From Mixophyes australis (Eukaryota; Chordata; Amphibia; Anura; Limnodynastidae), in contig JAVHZZ010000009.1 in the NCBI GenBank assembly GCA_036250195.1, positions 101,454,771 through 101,518,770 on the forward strand: a stretch of DNA of 64,000 nt, in the 5' to 3' direction. The first letter of the stretch is position 1. Each line of letters starts with the position of its first letter. Of the stretch, positions 33,166-44,781 are shown piece after piece. A model generated the notes under the pieces. It was not told the DNA's origin, made no database searches, and worked only from the letters and a program-made list of their open reading frames with translations. Made by a program: the position numbers and the translations under genes.

Positions 33166-34770
33166 CACATTTAAAGATGGCCTTGCACAATGAGGTTGCC
33201 AGAACTCGGGACCCAGCCACAACCAGCCATTATTTTGTTTAAGTATTTCATATTTGTATGGTGAGGTCTTAGCGGGCCAATACTATTGTTAAACTGATTT
33301 TTTTTTTTTTTGTTCCTACAATATTATCTTTATATTCAATATGACCAAAACAGAGCATATCAACTTTCCTCCTCCTAAAGTCAACACCTCACATTAAATC
33401 TCCCTCAATGTCAATAACACTAAAATTTCCCCAGTGTCCCAAGCCCAGTGCCTTAGTGACACCCTTTTTACTTCTCTGCATTTTGGCTAAGATTGTGTAG
33501 TATCTTTATACTACATTTCTTGTAAGGACTAGCAATATGACTAAACATCCTGCTGGCAATACACATGAAGCAAGAAAACTATGAGGAGGAAGAACTTCAA
33601 GGAAGACCGATGTTCTGCAAGACTCAAGCCGACTGGTAGAGAGTCTGCATAGCTCCTCCTGCCAGGATGTGAATCTGCATAGCTCACATTCTCCAAATAA
33701 GAGACCTCCCTCTAAGACTGCTCTCAGTCACCTTCTGACATACAGAGCTACCTGAGAGACATGTTATACATAACGTTTGCCTCCATTGCAATCTGCAAGA
33801 GGTACTGGAGAGCAATGAAAGCTGTGAGGCCTGAAGTCCCTTTTCGCACTTTGTGGGCCATATTCAATTTAAGGAGATGCGGATGACAGTTACAATGCAG
33901 AAATCGCATACAATAGGAAAATTGCTACTTTTCTGAGCTGATTCTACATTGTAGTCAAGGACCATAATGGTCCTGGACGAATTTTGTTTTTGGACTGGCT
34001 AGGAATCTTCCACTACGCTGACCATCTACAAAACTGTAGATTACTTGTAGAAGAACTGACACTTTTTTCTCGCTCCCCTGGTCTCAGTGATGTCACTATG
34101 AGCAAAGCTTTATCAATCCCTGACATTAGTGCGGGCCATCATACCCGCTGACACTACATTTGTATTAGTTGCTTTTAGCCTTTTTGATGACATTAGCTGT
34201 ACTATGAATATTAGATAGGTGTCTTTTAGATAACGGGAAGGATTAATCTGCAGATTCCCCTGCATTATTATTAGGTATTGTGGAGCCTTAGGGAGGATAA
34301 TAACAACTCCTTTATGTGCTCCATAACAACCTAATGCTGGCAATGTGTCCCCAGTTCCCCCCCTCTATCCAATGTTCAAGGTATCTAGCAATACAAACCA
34401 CACAAGGATGATGACCATTAGCTTTAACACTGTCAGTGACTGCAATATTCATGACCCTTACCTCACTAGTATAGCTGGAACGTTTGTGTTTGAGAATTAA
34501 GTAAGGTAACCAAAGATGCTGAGATCACAGCTAACAAGAAGCAACCTTAGTACTATAAGCGGTTACAATGTTAAAGTTATGCTCTATAGATTGTGAAGAG
34601 AACATCAACTGGTTGGAGTTCAATCTTCAACCTTAGTGCAAGATGTTTCCTAATAATGGATTAGGAGTCCGAGTTGGCCAGTGTGCTGTGTATGATAGCA
34701 TAGGGCTCTATAGATTGTCATAGGACTGCCATGGTAATCTTGTGACTTTTTTGTAAGGATTATTATGGTA
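33166..34770. other. Unique-looking sequence, nothing recognised
   Basis: GGGCCATATTCAATTTAAGG at 33857 resembles a frog MITE end, but no partner end was found. Confidence 0.45.
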
Positions 34771-37188
34771 CTGGCATAGAACTGTATATAGTGCCTTGCA
34801 GCAGAGCTGGCATAGAACTGTATATAGTGTCTTGCAGCAGAGCTGGCATAGAACTGTATATAGTGCCTTGCAGTAGAGCTGGCATAGAACTGTATATAGT
34901 GTCTTGCAGCAGAGCTGGCATAGAACTGTATATAGTGTCTTGCAGCAGAGCTGGCATATAACTGTATATAGTGTCTTGCAGTAGAGCTGGCATAGAACTG
35001 TATATAGTGTCTTGCAGCAGAGCTGGCATAGAACTGTATATAGTGTCTTGCAGCAGAGCTGGCATAGAACTGTATATAGTGTCTTGCAGTAGAGCTGGCA
35101 TAGAACTGTATATAGTGTCTTGCAGCAGAGATGGCATAGAACTGTATATAGTGCCTTGCAGTAGAGCTGGCATAGAACTGTATATAGTGCCTTGCAGCAG
35201 AGCTGGCATAGAACTGTATATAGTGTCTTGCAGCAGAGCTGGCATAGAACTGTATATAGTGTCTTGCAGCAGAGATGGCATAGAACTGTATATAGTGCCT
35301 TGCAGTAGAGCTGGCATAGAACTGTATATAGTGCCTTGCAGCAGAGCTGGCATAGAACTGTATATATTGTCTTGCAGCAGAGCTGGCATAGAACTGTATA
35401 TAGTGCCTTGCAGCAGAGCTGGCATAGAACTGTATATAGTGTCTTGCAGCAGAGCTGGCATAGAACTGTATATAGTGTCTTGCAGCAGAGCTGGCATATA
35501 ACTGTATATAGTGTCTTGCAGCAGAGCTGGCATAGAACTGTATATAGTGCCTTGCAGCAGAGCTGGCATAGAACTGTATATAGTGTCTTGCAGCAGAGAT
35601 GGCATAGAACTGTATATAGTGTCTTGCAGCAGAGATGGCATAGAACTGTATATAGTGCCTTGCAGTAGAGCTGGCATAGAACTGTATATAGTGTCTTGCA
35701 GCAGAGCTGGCATAGAACTGTATATAGTGTCTTGCGGCAGAGCTGGCATAGAACTGTATATAGTGTCTTGCAGCAGAGCTGGCATATAACTGTATATAGT
35801 GTCTTGCAGCAGAGCTGGCATAGAACTGTATATAGTGCCTTGCAGCAGAGCTGGCATAGAACTGTATATAGTGTCTTGCAGCAGAGCTGGCATAGAACTG
35901 TATATAGTGTCTTGCAGCAGAGATGGCATAGAAATGTATATAGTGCCTTGCAGTAGAGCTGGCATAGAACTGTATATAGTGTCTTGCAGCAGAGCTGGCA
36001 TAGAACTGTATATAGTGTCTTCCGGCAGAGCTGGCATAGAACTGTATATAGTGTCTTGCAGCAGAGCTGGCATATAACTGTATATAGTGTCTTGCAGTAG
36101 AGCTGGCATAGAACTGTATATAGTGCCTTGCAGCAGACATGGCATAGAACTGTATATAGTGCCTTGCAGCAGACATGGCATAGAACTGTATATAGTGCCT
36201 TGCAGTAGAGCTGGCATAGAACTGTATATAGTGTCTTGCAGCAGAGCTGGCATAGAACTGTATATAGTGTCTTCCGGCTGAGCTGGCATAGAACTGTATA
36301 TAGTGTCTTGCAGCAGAGCTGGCATATAACTGTATATAGTGTCTTGCAGTAGAGCTGGCATAGAACTGTATATAGTGCCTTGCAGCAGACATGGCATAGA
36401 ACTGTATATAGTGCCTTGCAGCAGACATGGCATAGAACTGTATATAGTGTCTTGCAGCAGAGCTGGCATAGAACTGTATATAGTGCCTTGCAGCAGAGCT
36501 GGCAAAGAACTGTATATAGTGTCTTGCAGCAGAGCTGGCATAGAACTGTATATAGTGTCTTGCAGTAGAGCTGGCATAGAACTGTATATAGTGCCTTGCA
36601 GCAGACATGGCATATAACTGTATATAGTGTCTTGCAGCAGAGCTGGCATAGAACTGTATATAGTGTCTTGCAGCAGAGCTGGCATAGAACTGTATATAGT
36701 GTCTTGCAGCAGAGATGGCATAGAACTGTATATAGTGCCTTGCAGTAGAGCTGGCATAGAACTGTATATAGTGCCTTGCAGCAGACATGGCATAGAACTG
36801 TATATAGTGTCTTGCAGCAGAGCTGGCATAAAACTGTATATAGTGCCTTGTAGCAGACATGGCATATAACTGTATATAGTGTCTTGCAGCAGACATGGCA
36901 TAGAACTGTATATAGTGTCTTGCAGTAGAGCTGGCATAGAACTGTATATAGTGCCTTGCAGCAGAGCTGGCAAAGAACTGTATATAGTGCCTTGCAGCAG
37001 ACATGGCATAGAACTGTATATAGTGCCTTGCAGCAGAGCTGGCATATAACTGTATATAGTGTCTTGCAGCAGACATGGCATAGAACTGTAAATAGTGTCT
37101 TGCAGTAGAGCTGGCATAGAACTGTATATAGTGCCTTGTAGCAGAGCTGGCATAGAATTGTATATAGTGTCTTGCAGTAGAGCTGGCA
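34771..37188. repeat. 36-bp satellite array, about 67 copies, with higher-order structure
   Basis: The monomer is CTGGCATAGAACTGTATATA followed by GTGYCTTGCAGCAGAG. Variants include a C/T at the Y, CAGTAGAG for CAGCAGAG, GAGATGG or GACATGG for GAGCTGG, and ATATAAC for ATAGAAC. The ATATAAC variant starts at 34951, 35491, 35779, 36067, 36319, 36607, 36859 and 37039, giving spacings of 15, 8, 8, 7, 8, 7 and 5 monomers. Blocks of eight (288 bp) and seven (252 bp) have therefore been copied as units. Because 36 is a multiple of three and the minus-strand monomer has no stop, all three minus frames stay open for about 800 codons. I do not call these genes. Confidence 0.97.
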
Positions 37189-37278
37189 TGTGGGTGCTAT
37201 TCTGGCCGTAGAGCTGTATATAGTGTATTGCAGCAGAGCTGGCATGTGGGTGCTATTCTGGCCGTAGAGCTGTATATA
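37189..37278. repeat. Edge monomers of the satellite, 56-bp form
   Basis: Two units carry an additional 20 bp (within GTGGGTGCTATTCTGGCCG) between GGCAT and TAGAGCTGTATATA. The rest matches the 36-bp monomer. Confidence 0.85.
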
Positions 37279-38635
37279 TGAGGTGCACTATAACAGAATG
37301 TGGTTAGCATTGGAATGTATGTGCTTTGGCTGCATATAATAAACATGACGCTATGTAATATGAGATATCCTTACATCACCAGAATTGACTCTTAGAGATA
37401 TCTCTTTTCTACTGTGAATCAATGTCCTGAAAAATATATATCCAGGGTATTACAGTTATAATGTTGATGGCCAGCTGGAAATATTTGTTACATTATGTAA
37501 ATTCTTATCAGGTAAATTAGGATAATGGCAATGTATGGTATAATTGTAAGTGATATAGTATCACTTTGCTTTCAGCATAAGATTTTGAACACTGTGCTGA
37601 CATCTAGTGGACGTCATTAGTTCTGTATGCTTGGTAAATCAATCTTACACACCTGTCAGTATCACCATATTCTGGATGGCTCTCTTTCCAGCATTCAGTT
37701 ATTCCACCTTTTAATACCTTCCTGTTTCTCTCTCCTGATCCAGATGACTACCTCTGCCCCACCCACATGAGTGACATTACCGGACATATTTAGGATTCAG
37801 GTGAGCTCATCTATTTCTTTATTACTTTCATAAGTGTGACATATATACAAATAGCCAATGGTGTCAGCTCTCAATGTTAGCATAACTATGTTCATGGTAA
37901 GAACGAGGTGTCTCCATGTTACCATAAAATGCTAGAAACTTTCTGTCCAAAAAGTTAAAGTAATCAACTCAGCTATCAAGTTGTGAGGGTTAAAACCAAT
38001 GTTCTATGCTCAGGGCAGATTCTGTGGTGAGCCACAGCTACATGTTGTACACCCATTTCATTATGATCCCTGTGCAGACTGACTCTGGAGCTGCCATAAT
38101 GACAAGCTACTGTTAGCAAGCAGAAAGCACCTGATATCTATTAACCCCAATTGCTAGTCTATATAAATTCCTGGCAGCTATCCCATTCCAGGTCAGTGTT
38201 GTTGTGATCACATCCCTGGTGTGGGCCATATATATTGGTTTTGACTATTCATTCTTCTCATTTATTCTATAGTTTTCCTATTTTTTTTTTTTTCGTTTTC
38301 AGTTGTCAACAAATTAACTAATCAGCTCTGCCCTGACTCCCCACCCCCAGCCTTGAGAGGTACTTCTGTCAGAGCACACTACCTGTCCTCACCTAAAGGT
38401 GCAGTAGTGACTGTACAGTAACACAAGCAGGATATCACCTCCAGGGCCTTCCAGATAAACATGCTGTGCCTCCAGTCAGTTGTCTTCCCACTAAACTCCA
38501 CCACTTTACACTTTAAAGGGACTCTTGTGATTGAGAAGACCACTGTTCTATTACAGGCCAGACTCCATGTAGTGAGCCACAGATGCTGGAGTCTGCACTA
38601 ACTACCTAGCTAGAGTCTTATCAGCCAGGGACTAT
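37279..38635. other. Unique-looking sequence, nothing recognised
   Basis: No repeats, transposon ends or supported frames seen. Confidence 0.5.
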
Positions 38636-38801
38636 CGGGGGCTGTCTAGCAATTTTGAGCCAAGGGGGCTCAGCAGCCTATTAGGAACATTTTAAATGAA
38701 AAGTAAAAAAAAATACAGGTAACTCAGTGACCCAGCCTAAGGTAGCCCCACAGTGTAACTGGCCTTGGGGAGATGCCCCTCTGCCCCCTAGCCAGCCCCT
38801 G
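38636..38801. mobile_element. Short hAT-like MITE, CAGGG...CCCCTG ends
   Basis: The left end CAGGGACTATCGGGGGC and the complement of the right end CAGGGGCTGGCTAGGGGGC are imperfect inverted repeats. The right end resembles the element at 4392-4666. The flanking 8-mers do not match, so this may be eroded or only partly bounded. Confidence 0.5.
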
Positions 38802-41399
38802 GGGACTACAGAGCTTACTTGAACTGTGACTCCCTATGTCTTCCAACATTAAGTTCTGAAAATTGAAGACATTGGGAGCTGCCAATCCCCAGCCTCTTTA
38901 TTTTATAGTAGAAAATATGTTTCTATCTCTTTGTCCTTACATACCCCAATAATATATTACTTACGTTTGTTTGTTGAAGCATGTTGGAAAAATATACTGC
39001 TTAATTTTACTGATTCCTTTAGAAATTAAAGTTGGATTGAGAAGTCCCCTATTCTATTACAAACAGCTGAAACCAAATCTGTAACACAGTCCTAAGTAGA
39101 TCTGATGCAATGACAAAAATGTTTAAATGCAAAGCATGGTATGATAGTATTGCTTACTGTGACATCACTGACCTTGCTCATGTATATAAATCATTCAATC
39201 TGCAGTATACACTGGTTAGCCAGGTCCCACATGTGCATATGCCACAACACTAGCCCAACGAAGTGTTACGTTCCACCTTACTGCTGCTAGTCAGTCATTT
39301 TCCATGATCAATCGCGGCAATAATAGATTTATTTCAGCCATAGAAAATGTATATTATCGCCGCACATTGATGAATAAGGCCCCAAAACACTGCTTTGAAT
39401 ATATAATAATGTCAAAAAGTGCTCTTTGGCAGACTTTCACAAAAATACTGCAATGTACAATGAGCAACTGATAAAAGATGTTCTAAAAGCTGTTCCTAAA
39501 TGTAAGAAAGCAAAGATAGTACAGTTCAACCTCTACTTCAACATATCAAACATATATTTTTTGCTTTAAAAGATGCAAGTTGACTTTATTTTTCTTACGG
39601 CAACAAAAGTAATATAATTGTACCGTACATAACATCATAGCTCCCTTTTTGAAGAACATCCCATTTACTTTTTCCTTGTAATAAATAACAAATCTTTAGT
39701 AAAACCTCATAAATGTATTTTCCATATGTAAAACATGACACCTGAGAAATGGAAGTACTGTATATTGACTTGACACTTTTTGTGCACCTCCATCACATAA
39801 ATTGCTCTTGCTGTAAATTCTTCACACTACAAAGTTCAACCTTCAAGAGTCTTAGCAATATGCTGTATATCTTTATCTCCTATTGCATCCTGTGCTCTTC
39901 AGATTGATATTACTTATGTCCTCTATTTATTCATGCTGCCGCAAATGCCTATTCTGGCCTGCCACCATATACCTTCTGTTACAAACTCTTATGAAAAGGA
40001 TTTATTTTCTCATATATTTCAGTGTGTCAGTTTTTCATTGTTATACTTGCTAACCAGAGATAGTTTCCCAGATCAAATAGTAAGTCTTGCATTACTGCTG
40101 CTGTGTAGTAATAACACTAAGCCAATATAATACTTGATAAAGTATCATCATAACACATAGTAGGAGATAAAAACAAAGTACTTAGAATACAGAATGTGAC
40201 AGCAGATAAGATTTTTCCATCTTCAACCCACTTTAAAGCCTATATTACAATTTTATTTCTGCCTTTATTTTATGTTCTGCCAGCTAAGACTTTGGCATTA
40301 AAGGAACACATACTCTATATCATTGCTGCCTAAAATGAAGATGATTGATGCATATTTACAGTCGATGTACTGAATGTACTCCAAATGCGCCCCGTTTGCT
40401 CTATCCTTCTATCCCACTTCTGGCACCAGCCTCTGCATTATTTTAACTGAGTATAGTAGATGCCTGGTAAAAAACCAGGTGAAAAATAAGACACATTAAA
40501 AGATAAACACTAATGAAAACTATAGTATGCCTGTAGAGCAAGCCTGCCCTAAGCATGTGCTTAGTTTGGTTACATAATCTTTGCAGCCCTCATTTTAGGC
40601 ATAAAATAATTGTGAAAATAGATTATGTATGCCAGAGGGATGCTGGTATCTGATTGGACACATTTTGAAATTTGGCACTGATTGGATGAATTGTGAATGT
40701 CTAAATATTTTGCAGACCAAAATGTTCTAAGATCGCTCATGGATATAATCAACAAATATGTACACACCACAGTACTTTTAAAGGTGTACAAACCAGATTA
40801 TTGTTTCCGACAATACTCTTTGTTGAGATGAAATTAAGTTCAATGATCTATACTGGTGGCTTTCATGACTGTTAAAACTGGACAAGCCTGGTGGTGTTTA
40901 TTATCTGGTTTAGTGCTCTACTAATGCATGGCTCTGAAAGCGATGAGACAAGAGTTACTTTATTTGTGTGTAAAACAATGCTATTCCTCGCTATGGTCAG
41001 TTACATCTTAATTTAAAATACTAAGAACATAGAACAGCACAATAGCAAATATTTGCATAATGAACACTGACATTGATACACAGTATTGTATTTGAAATTA
41101 AAAATAAATGACAAAGCTCCATACAAAGATGTGCTGCTATATTTGGACTCTGTATCTAACCAACTAAAACAAATAGACACTGGGTTCAAATCCAACAAAA
41201 TGGCTGTTTGGGTCTTTTAGTTATAATTAAAGTAGTTGACCAATTTTAGACAACTTCTTTCCATTATATTGACCTAACCCCAGTGCAACACATCACGAGG
41301 AATGGATGAATTCTGTATTACTGCACTGTGAACTCACAGCATAAATTGCTCCTGTTGGCTTCTGGCTTTAACTAACAGGCAGATCAATCTGTTCCCAGC
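38802..41399. other. AT-rich sequence, nothing recognised
   Basis: No coding frame with motifs, no tandem repeats and no element ends were seen across 2.6 kb. This is one of the longest stretches that looks like single-copy DNA. Confidence 0.5.
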
Positions 41400-42260
41400 T
41401 AAACGCATGTAAGAGCACTTACCTGTCCTCGTTCCAGCGCTGTCAGCCGCACTTCTGTGTTCACGGCGAGGAGCTCATGTGAATCCCCGTCGCAAAACAT
41501 CATGTGAACTTGTGGCGGGGAATCTGAAATAAAAGGAGGATCTGACATCATACCTGTGTCAGATCAACAGGTTAATCCTCCTGACTTAGTCTTTGTGTTT
41601 CCTGAGCTCTCCGTGACTGATTCTTCTGCGTCTCTGCCTTGGCTTCCTGGACAGCTGCACCTGTGGAGTCTTCGCTGTCTAATCCGGAGTATCACAGCCG
41701 TCTGACTTGTTTACCAACTCGTCTTGTATAACAGACCACTCTCCTGTCTAATCCTGAGTACTGCAGCCATCTGACCTGTAAACCAAACCGGCTTGTATAT
41801 CAGACCACTCTCCTGTCTTATCCTGAGTACCGCAGTCATCTGACCTTTGTACCGCACTGGCTTGTATACCAGACCACTCTCCTGTCTAATCCTGAGTATC
41901 GCAGCCATCTGACCTGTGTATCGAAACGGCTTGTATACCAGACCACTCACTGTCTACTCCAGATTACCGCTGTCACCTACTCGGTGCATCTAACCGGATT
42001 CTATCCAGCCCTCTGCCTGCTCAGTCCAGATTGTCCTCTACTGTCCTCCAATGAATACCACAGCACCCTCAAGGTACTCTACTTCTGCTCCCATTGTATT
42101 GTCGGTTTCATCTATCCCGCTCAAGTCTAGGGGCCAAACCAAGTGCCGCGACCTGCAGTTCCCTAGCAGCTAAGTCCATCCCACCTTGCGGTGATTCTTT
42201 TAGACTCCGCGCCTTGTTAGGCCTGCACAAATCTAGACTGAGTGTATCCTGAGTGTAACA
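41400..42260 (+). mobile_element. Candidate solo LTR with internal 69-bp repeats
   Basis: Possible boundaries are TGTTCCCAGC at the left and GAGTGTAACA at the right (TG...CA). A TATA-like AATAAAAGG lies near 41530. The U5-like end has GACTCCGCGCCTTGTTAGG. No target duplication was found and the left edge is a guess. Confidence 0.45.
41680..41955. repeat. 69-bp minisatellite, about 4 copies
   Basis: The unit contains CCTGAGTAYCGCAGCCATCT, GACCTGTGTACCG and GGCTTGTATACCAGACCACT. The copies differ at several positions. Confidence 0.85.
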
Positions 42261-43200
42261 ATGCACAACTCTACCCACATAATAAACTATTTGTTTATTG
42301 AGAAGTAAAATAGTTGCAAACAAAGATAGCTATAAGGAGTGGAGATTATGCATCCAGGATGTATTCTCAGCCTAGGAGCTAGTGCAAGTACACACTGATT
42401 ATGATGATGATGGTCAGCTTCTGATTGGTAGATTGCAGATTCAGCTCTCAAGCTGCTGGGTGCTTAATTTATTGATTGTGCCTATATTATAGGATGTTGT
42501 GTGTGTGTGTGTCTGTTTGTTTTTTAAAAAACAAATTCTTACTTTCAAACGAGAAGGAAGGTTATATCAGCTGTATTATATGAAGCCTAATTGCAAATGC
42601 ATTTTTCCCTATGAAAATTAATATTTTCAAAGTTTTATTGCGCATGCAACCTGGTTCTGCGTATGTGGGTGGAAGTACACCTGCCATAAATCTGGCACAT
42701 ATGCTACATATGTGGAGCTGGATGCATTTTGAGTTGTCTCCGACTCAGCATATGGGCTGTTGCGAGGACATCTTTGGGATGTAATTTAGTTCAACTCTTT
42801 ATCAGGTCCAGAGTGTCGTTCACTGTGCAAAAATATTTTGATACTAAACCATGTAGTCTCACAAAGTAAAATTTAAATAAAACACACCCTTCTTTGAAAC
42901 CACAATAGTTTAATAAAAAAAAAAAATCCTAAACTAAAATGTAAATAAATCAGACATATCATTTATACCATATGATTTTATTAAAAAACTAATAAATCCC
43001 CAAATTTAATCCATAATGTTTGAGTCCACAATAAAAACTATAATATTCCAAGGTCCTGTAGTTGTCCATAAAAAAAAAAAATCTTTTCTTCCTTCCAAAT
43101 AATCAACAGGCTTGGAAAAATCCAAAACTAAAAACAGGACAGCATTAACTATAATCCTCTATGGAGGATCAACCTGGCAGAATTAATTTTTCATAGATAC
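42261..43200. other. AT-rich sequence, nothing recognised
   Basis: A short (TG)n tract sits near 42494 and there are several poly(A) runs. No genes seen. Confidence 0.5.
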
Positions 43201-44446
43201 TGTTAGGAACCCCTCCAGCCAGTAGAGCAAAACCTGGAGCCTGATCTGAAAGTCTGGTGTTCACTGTTGCCCCTAGTGGTGGGGACAGACTTGGTTGCAG
43301 ACAAACAGAGGGTCGTGAGATGTGCACCGGCTGGGGAGAACCCAGGAATAGAGTTACAGAGGCCGTAAAGTAGGAAGTGCAGGAGGGAGTTAGGTGAGAC
43401 ACCGAGTGGATTGTGTCAAGACTGATATATCACTTGTGGCCACTGGAATAAATATAGTAACAGCTGATAGAGAAGTCCCCTGCTACACAGCAACTTCTGT
43501 ACCGGTGCTTGTCCGGAAAGGAACGGAACTTTCAGTGATAGGTAAACTTTATGAAACTGAACATAGGCAGTTGCCAAGGGTAACTACAACCCACAGTACC
43601 TGTAAGAGTCTGGAGATTTTATGGAAACAGTACTTAGGCGGTTGCCAGGGGTAACTACTGCAACCCACAGTACCGGTGAGAGTCTATAGATTTAGGGGTA
43701 ACAGTTCTTAAGCAGTTGCCAGGGGTAATTACAACCCACAGTCCCGGTGAGAGTCCGGAGATTGAGGAAAACAGTTCTTAGGCCATTTCCATGGGTAACT
43801 ACAACCCACAGTACCGGTGAGAGTCCAGTGATTTAGGGGAAACAGTTCTTAGGCAGTTGCCAGGGGTAACTACAACCCACAGTGCCGGTGAGAGTCCGGA
43901 GATTGAGGAAAACAGTTCTTAGGCGGTTGCCAGGAGTAACTACAACTACAGGCACACAGTGATATATGTAAACAGTCAAAAGTACCTGAGCCAGAGGAAG
44001 ATTGTAGAAATCTGAGCACAGGGATGCTACAAGGGCTGTGTCTCCGTATAAGGTTAGGATGAGCAGAGGAGCTGCAGATCATGCTGGAGCCATGCCTGAG
44101 AGCACAACTTTACCAGGGTCCAGGAGATAGTTGACTGGAACTGGTGAGTAGATAGTAGAATAGTCAGGAACAGAATCAGGTCTGGTACACGGGATACTCT
44201 AAGCCGGCAGGAAACAATGAGAACAGGTAACAGGGAAAACACAAGGGTGCAGAACACTATGGTAAACGTATTACCGGCAATCCTGCAGAGGATTAGCCGG
44301 CTATTTATGGAGAGCAGAACCATAAGGCTGCAAGTGACAATGAGGAGCCAGGTGAGTGAGCTCAGAGAAACAGGCTGGCCAGGGGAGGCATTACATAGAA
44401 ATGACAGCATGAATGAGGGCAGATTCTGGCAGAGAACAGACCTAAC
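43201..44446 (-). mobile_element. Candidate solo LTR (about 1.25 kb) with internal 70-bp repeats
   Basis: The edges are TGTTAGGAACCCC and CAGACCTAAC, consistent with inverted TGTTAGG/CCTAAC(A) tips. On the minus strand a TATA-like CATAAATAG is at about 44300-44310. The opening (CCCCTCCAGCCAG, AAACCTGGAGCCTGA, TGCCCCTAGTGGTGGGG) resembles LTRs of frog gypsy elements as I remember them. No gag or pol nearby, and the duplication is unclear (GATAC versus GACCC). Confidence 0.5.
43555..43960. repeat. 70-72 bp minisatellite, about 6 copies
   Basis: Units contain ACAGTTCTTAGGCAGTTGCC, AGGGGTAACTACAACCCACA and GTGAGAGTCCGGAGATT. The GTTGCC-type core recurs every 70-72 bp. Confidence 0.9.
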
Positions 44447-44447
44447 T

Positions 44448-44662
44448 GACCCTATCTAAGACCTATCTAATCTATCTAGCTAATATATCTGCCTATCTAA
44501 TCTACCTAAACTATCTAATCTATATAAGAACTAAACTAACTACCTATCTAAACAAGTGGCTATCTAATACCTACCAAACTACCTACCTAACTATCCCTAA
44601 CTAACTATCTATCTACCTATCTCTACCTAACTATCTATCTACCTACCTATCTATCTATCTAT
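44448..44662. repeat. Degenerate (CTAT/CTAA)n tract
   Basis: Tetranucleotide-rich sequence with many substitutions, becoming a cleaner (CTAT)n at the right end. Confidence 0.85.
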
Positions 44663-44689
44663 GTAGTTACTCTGACAGAGAGGCCGGCG

Positions 44690-44781
44690 AGTCATATCAG
44701 ATGCGAGGTCTATTTATAAGCTAGGGGGTTTGCCAAGCTGTCATGCCTAGCTTATAAATAGACCTCATGTCTATGACTAAT
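44690..44781. repeat. Hairpin with perfect 21-bp stem
   Basis: Positions 44705-44725 and 44746-44766 are exact inverted copies (GAGGTCTATTTATAAGCTAG plus one more base), with a 20-nt loop. Weaker pairing (GTCATA with TATGAC) extends outward to about 44690 and 44781. Confidence 0.85.

Noticed and set aside
33857..34000. MITE beginning GGGCCATATTCAATTTAAGG
   Set aside because: No inverted partner end was found downstream, so no element can be delimited.
34650..37245. Open frames of 808-845 codons on the minus strand and shorter ones on the plus strand
   Set aside because: They arise because the 36-bp satellite has a period divisible by three and lacks stops. There is no sequence outside the array to form a gene.
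43201..44446. Host gene or promoter in the repeat-rich segment
   Set aside because: TG...CA-type edges, a minus-strand TATA and an internal minisatellite fit an LTR better. No exon was seen.
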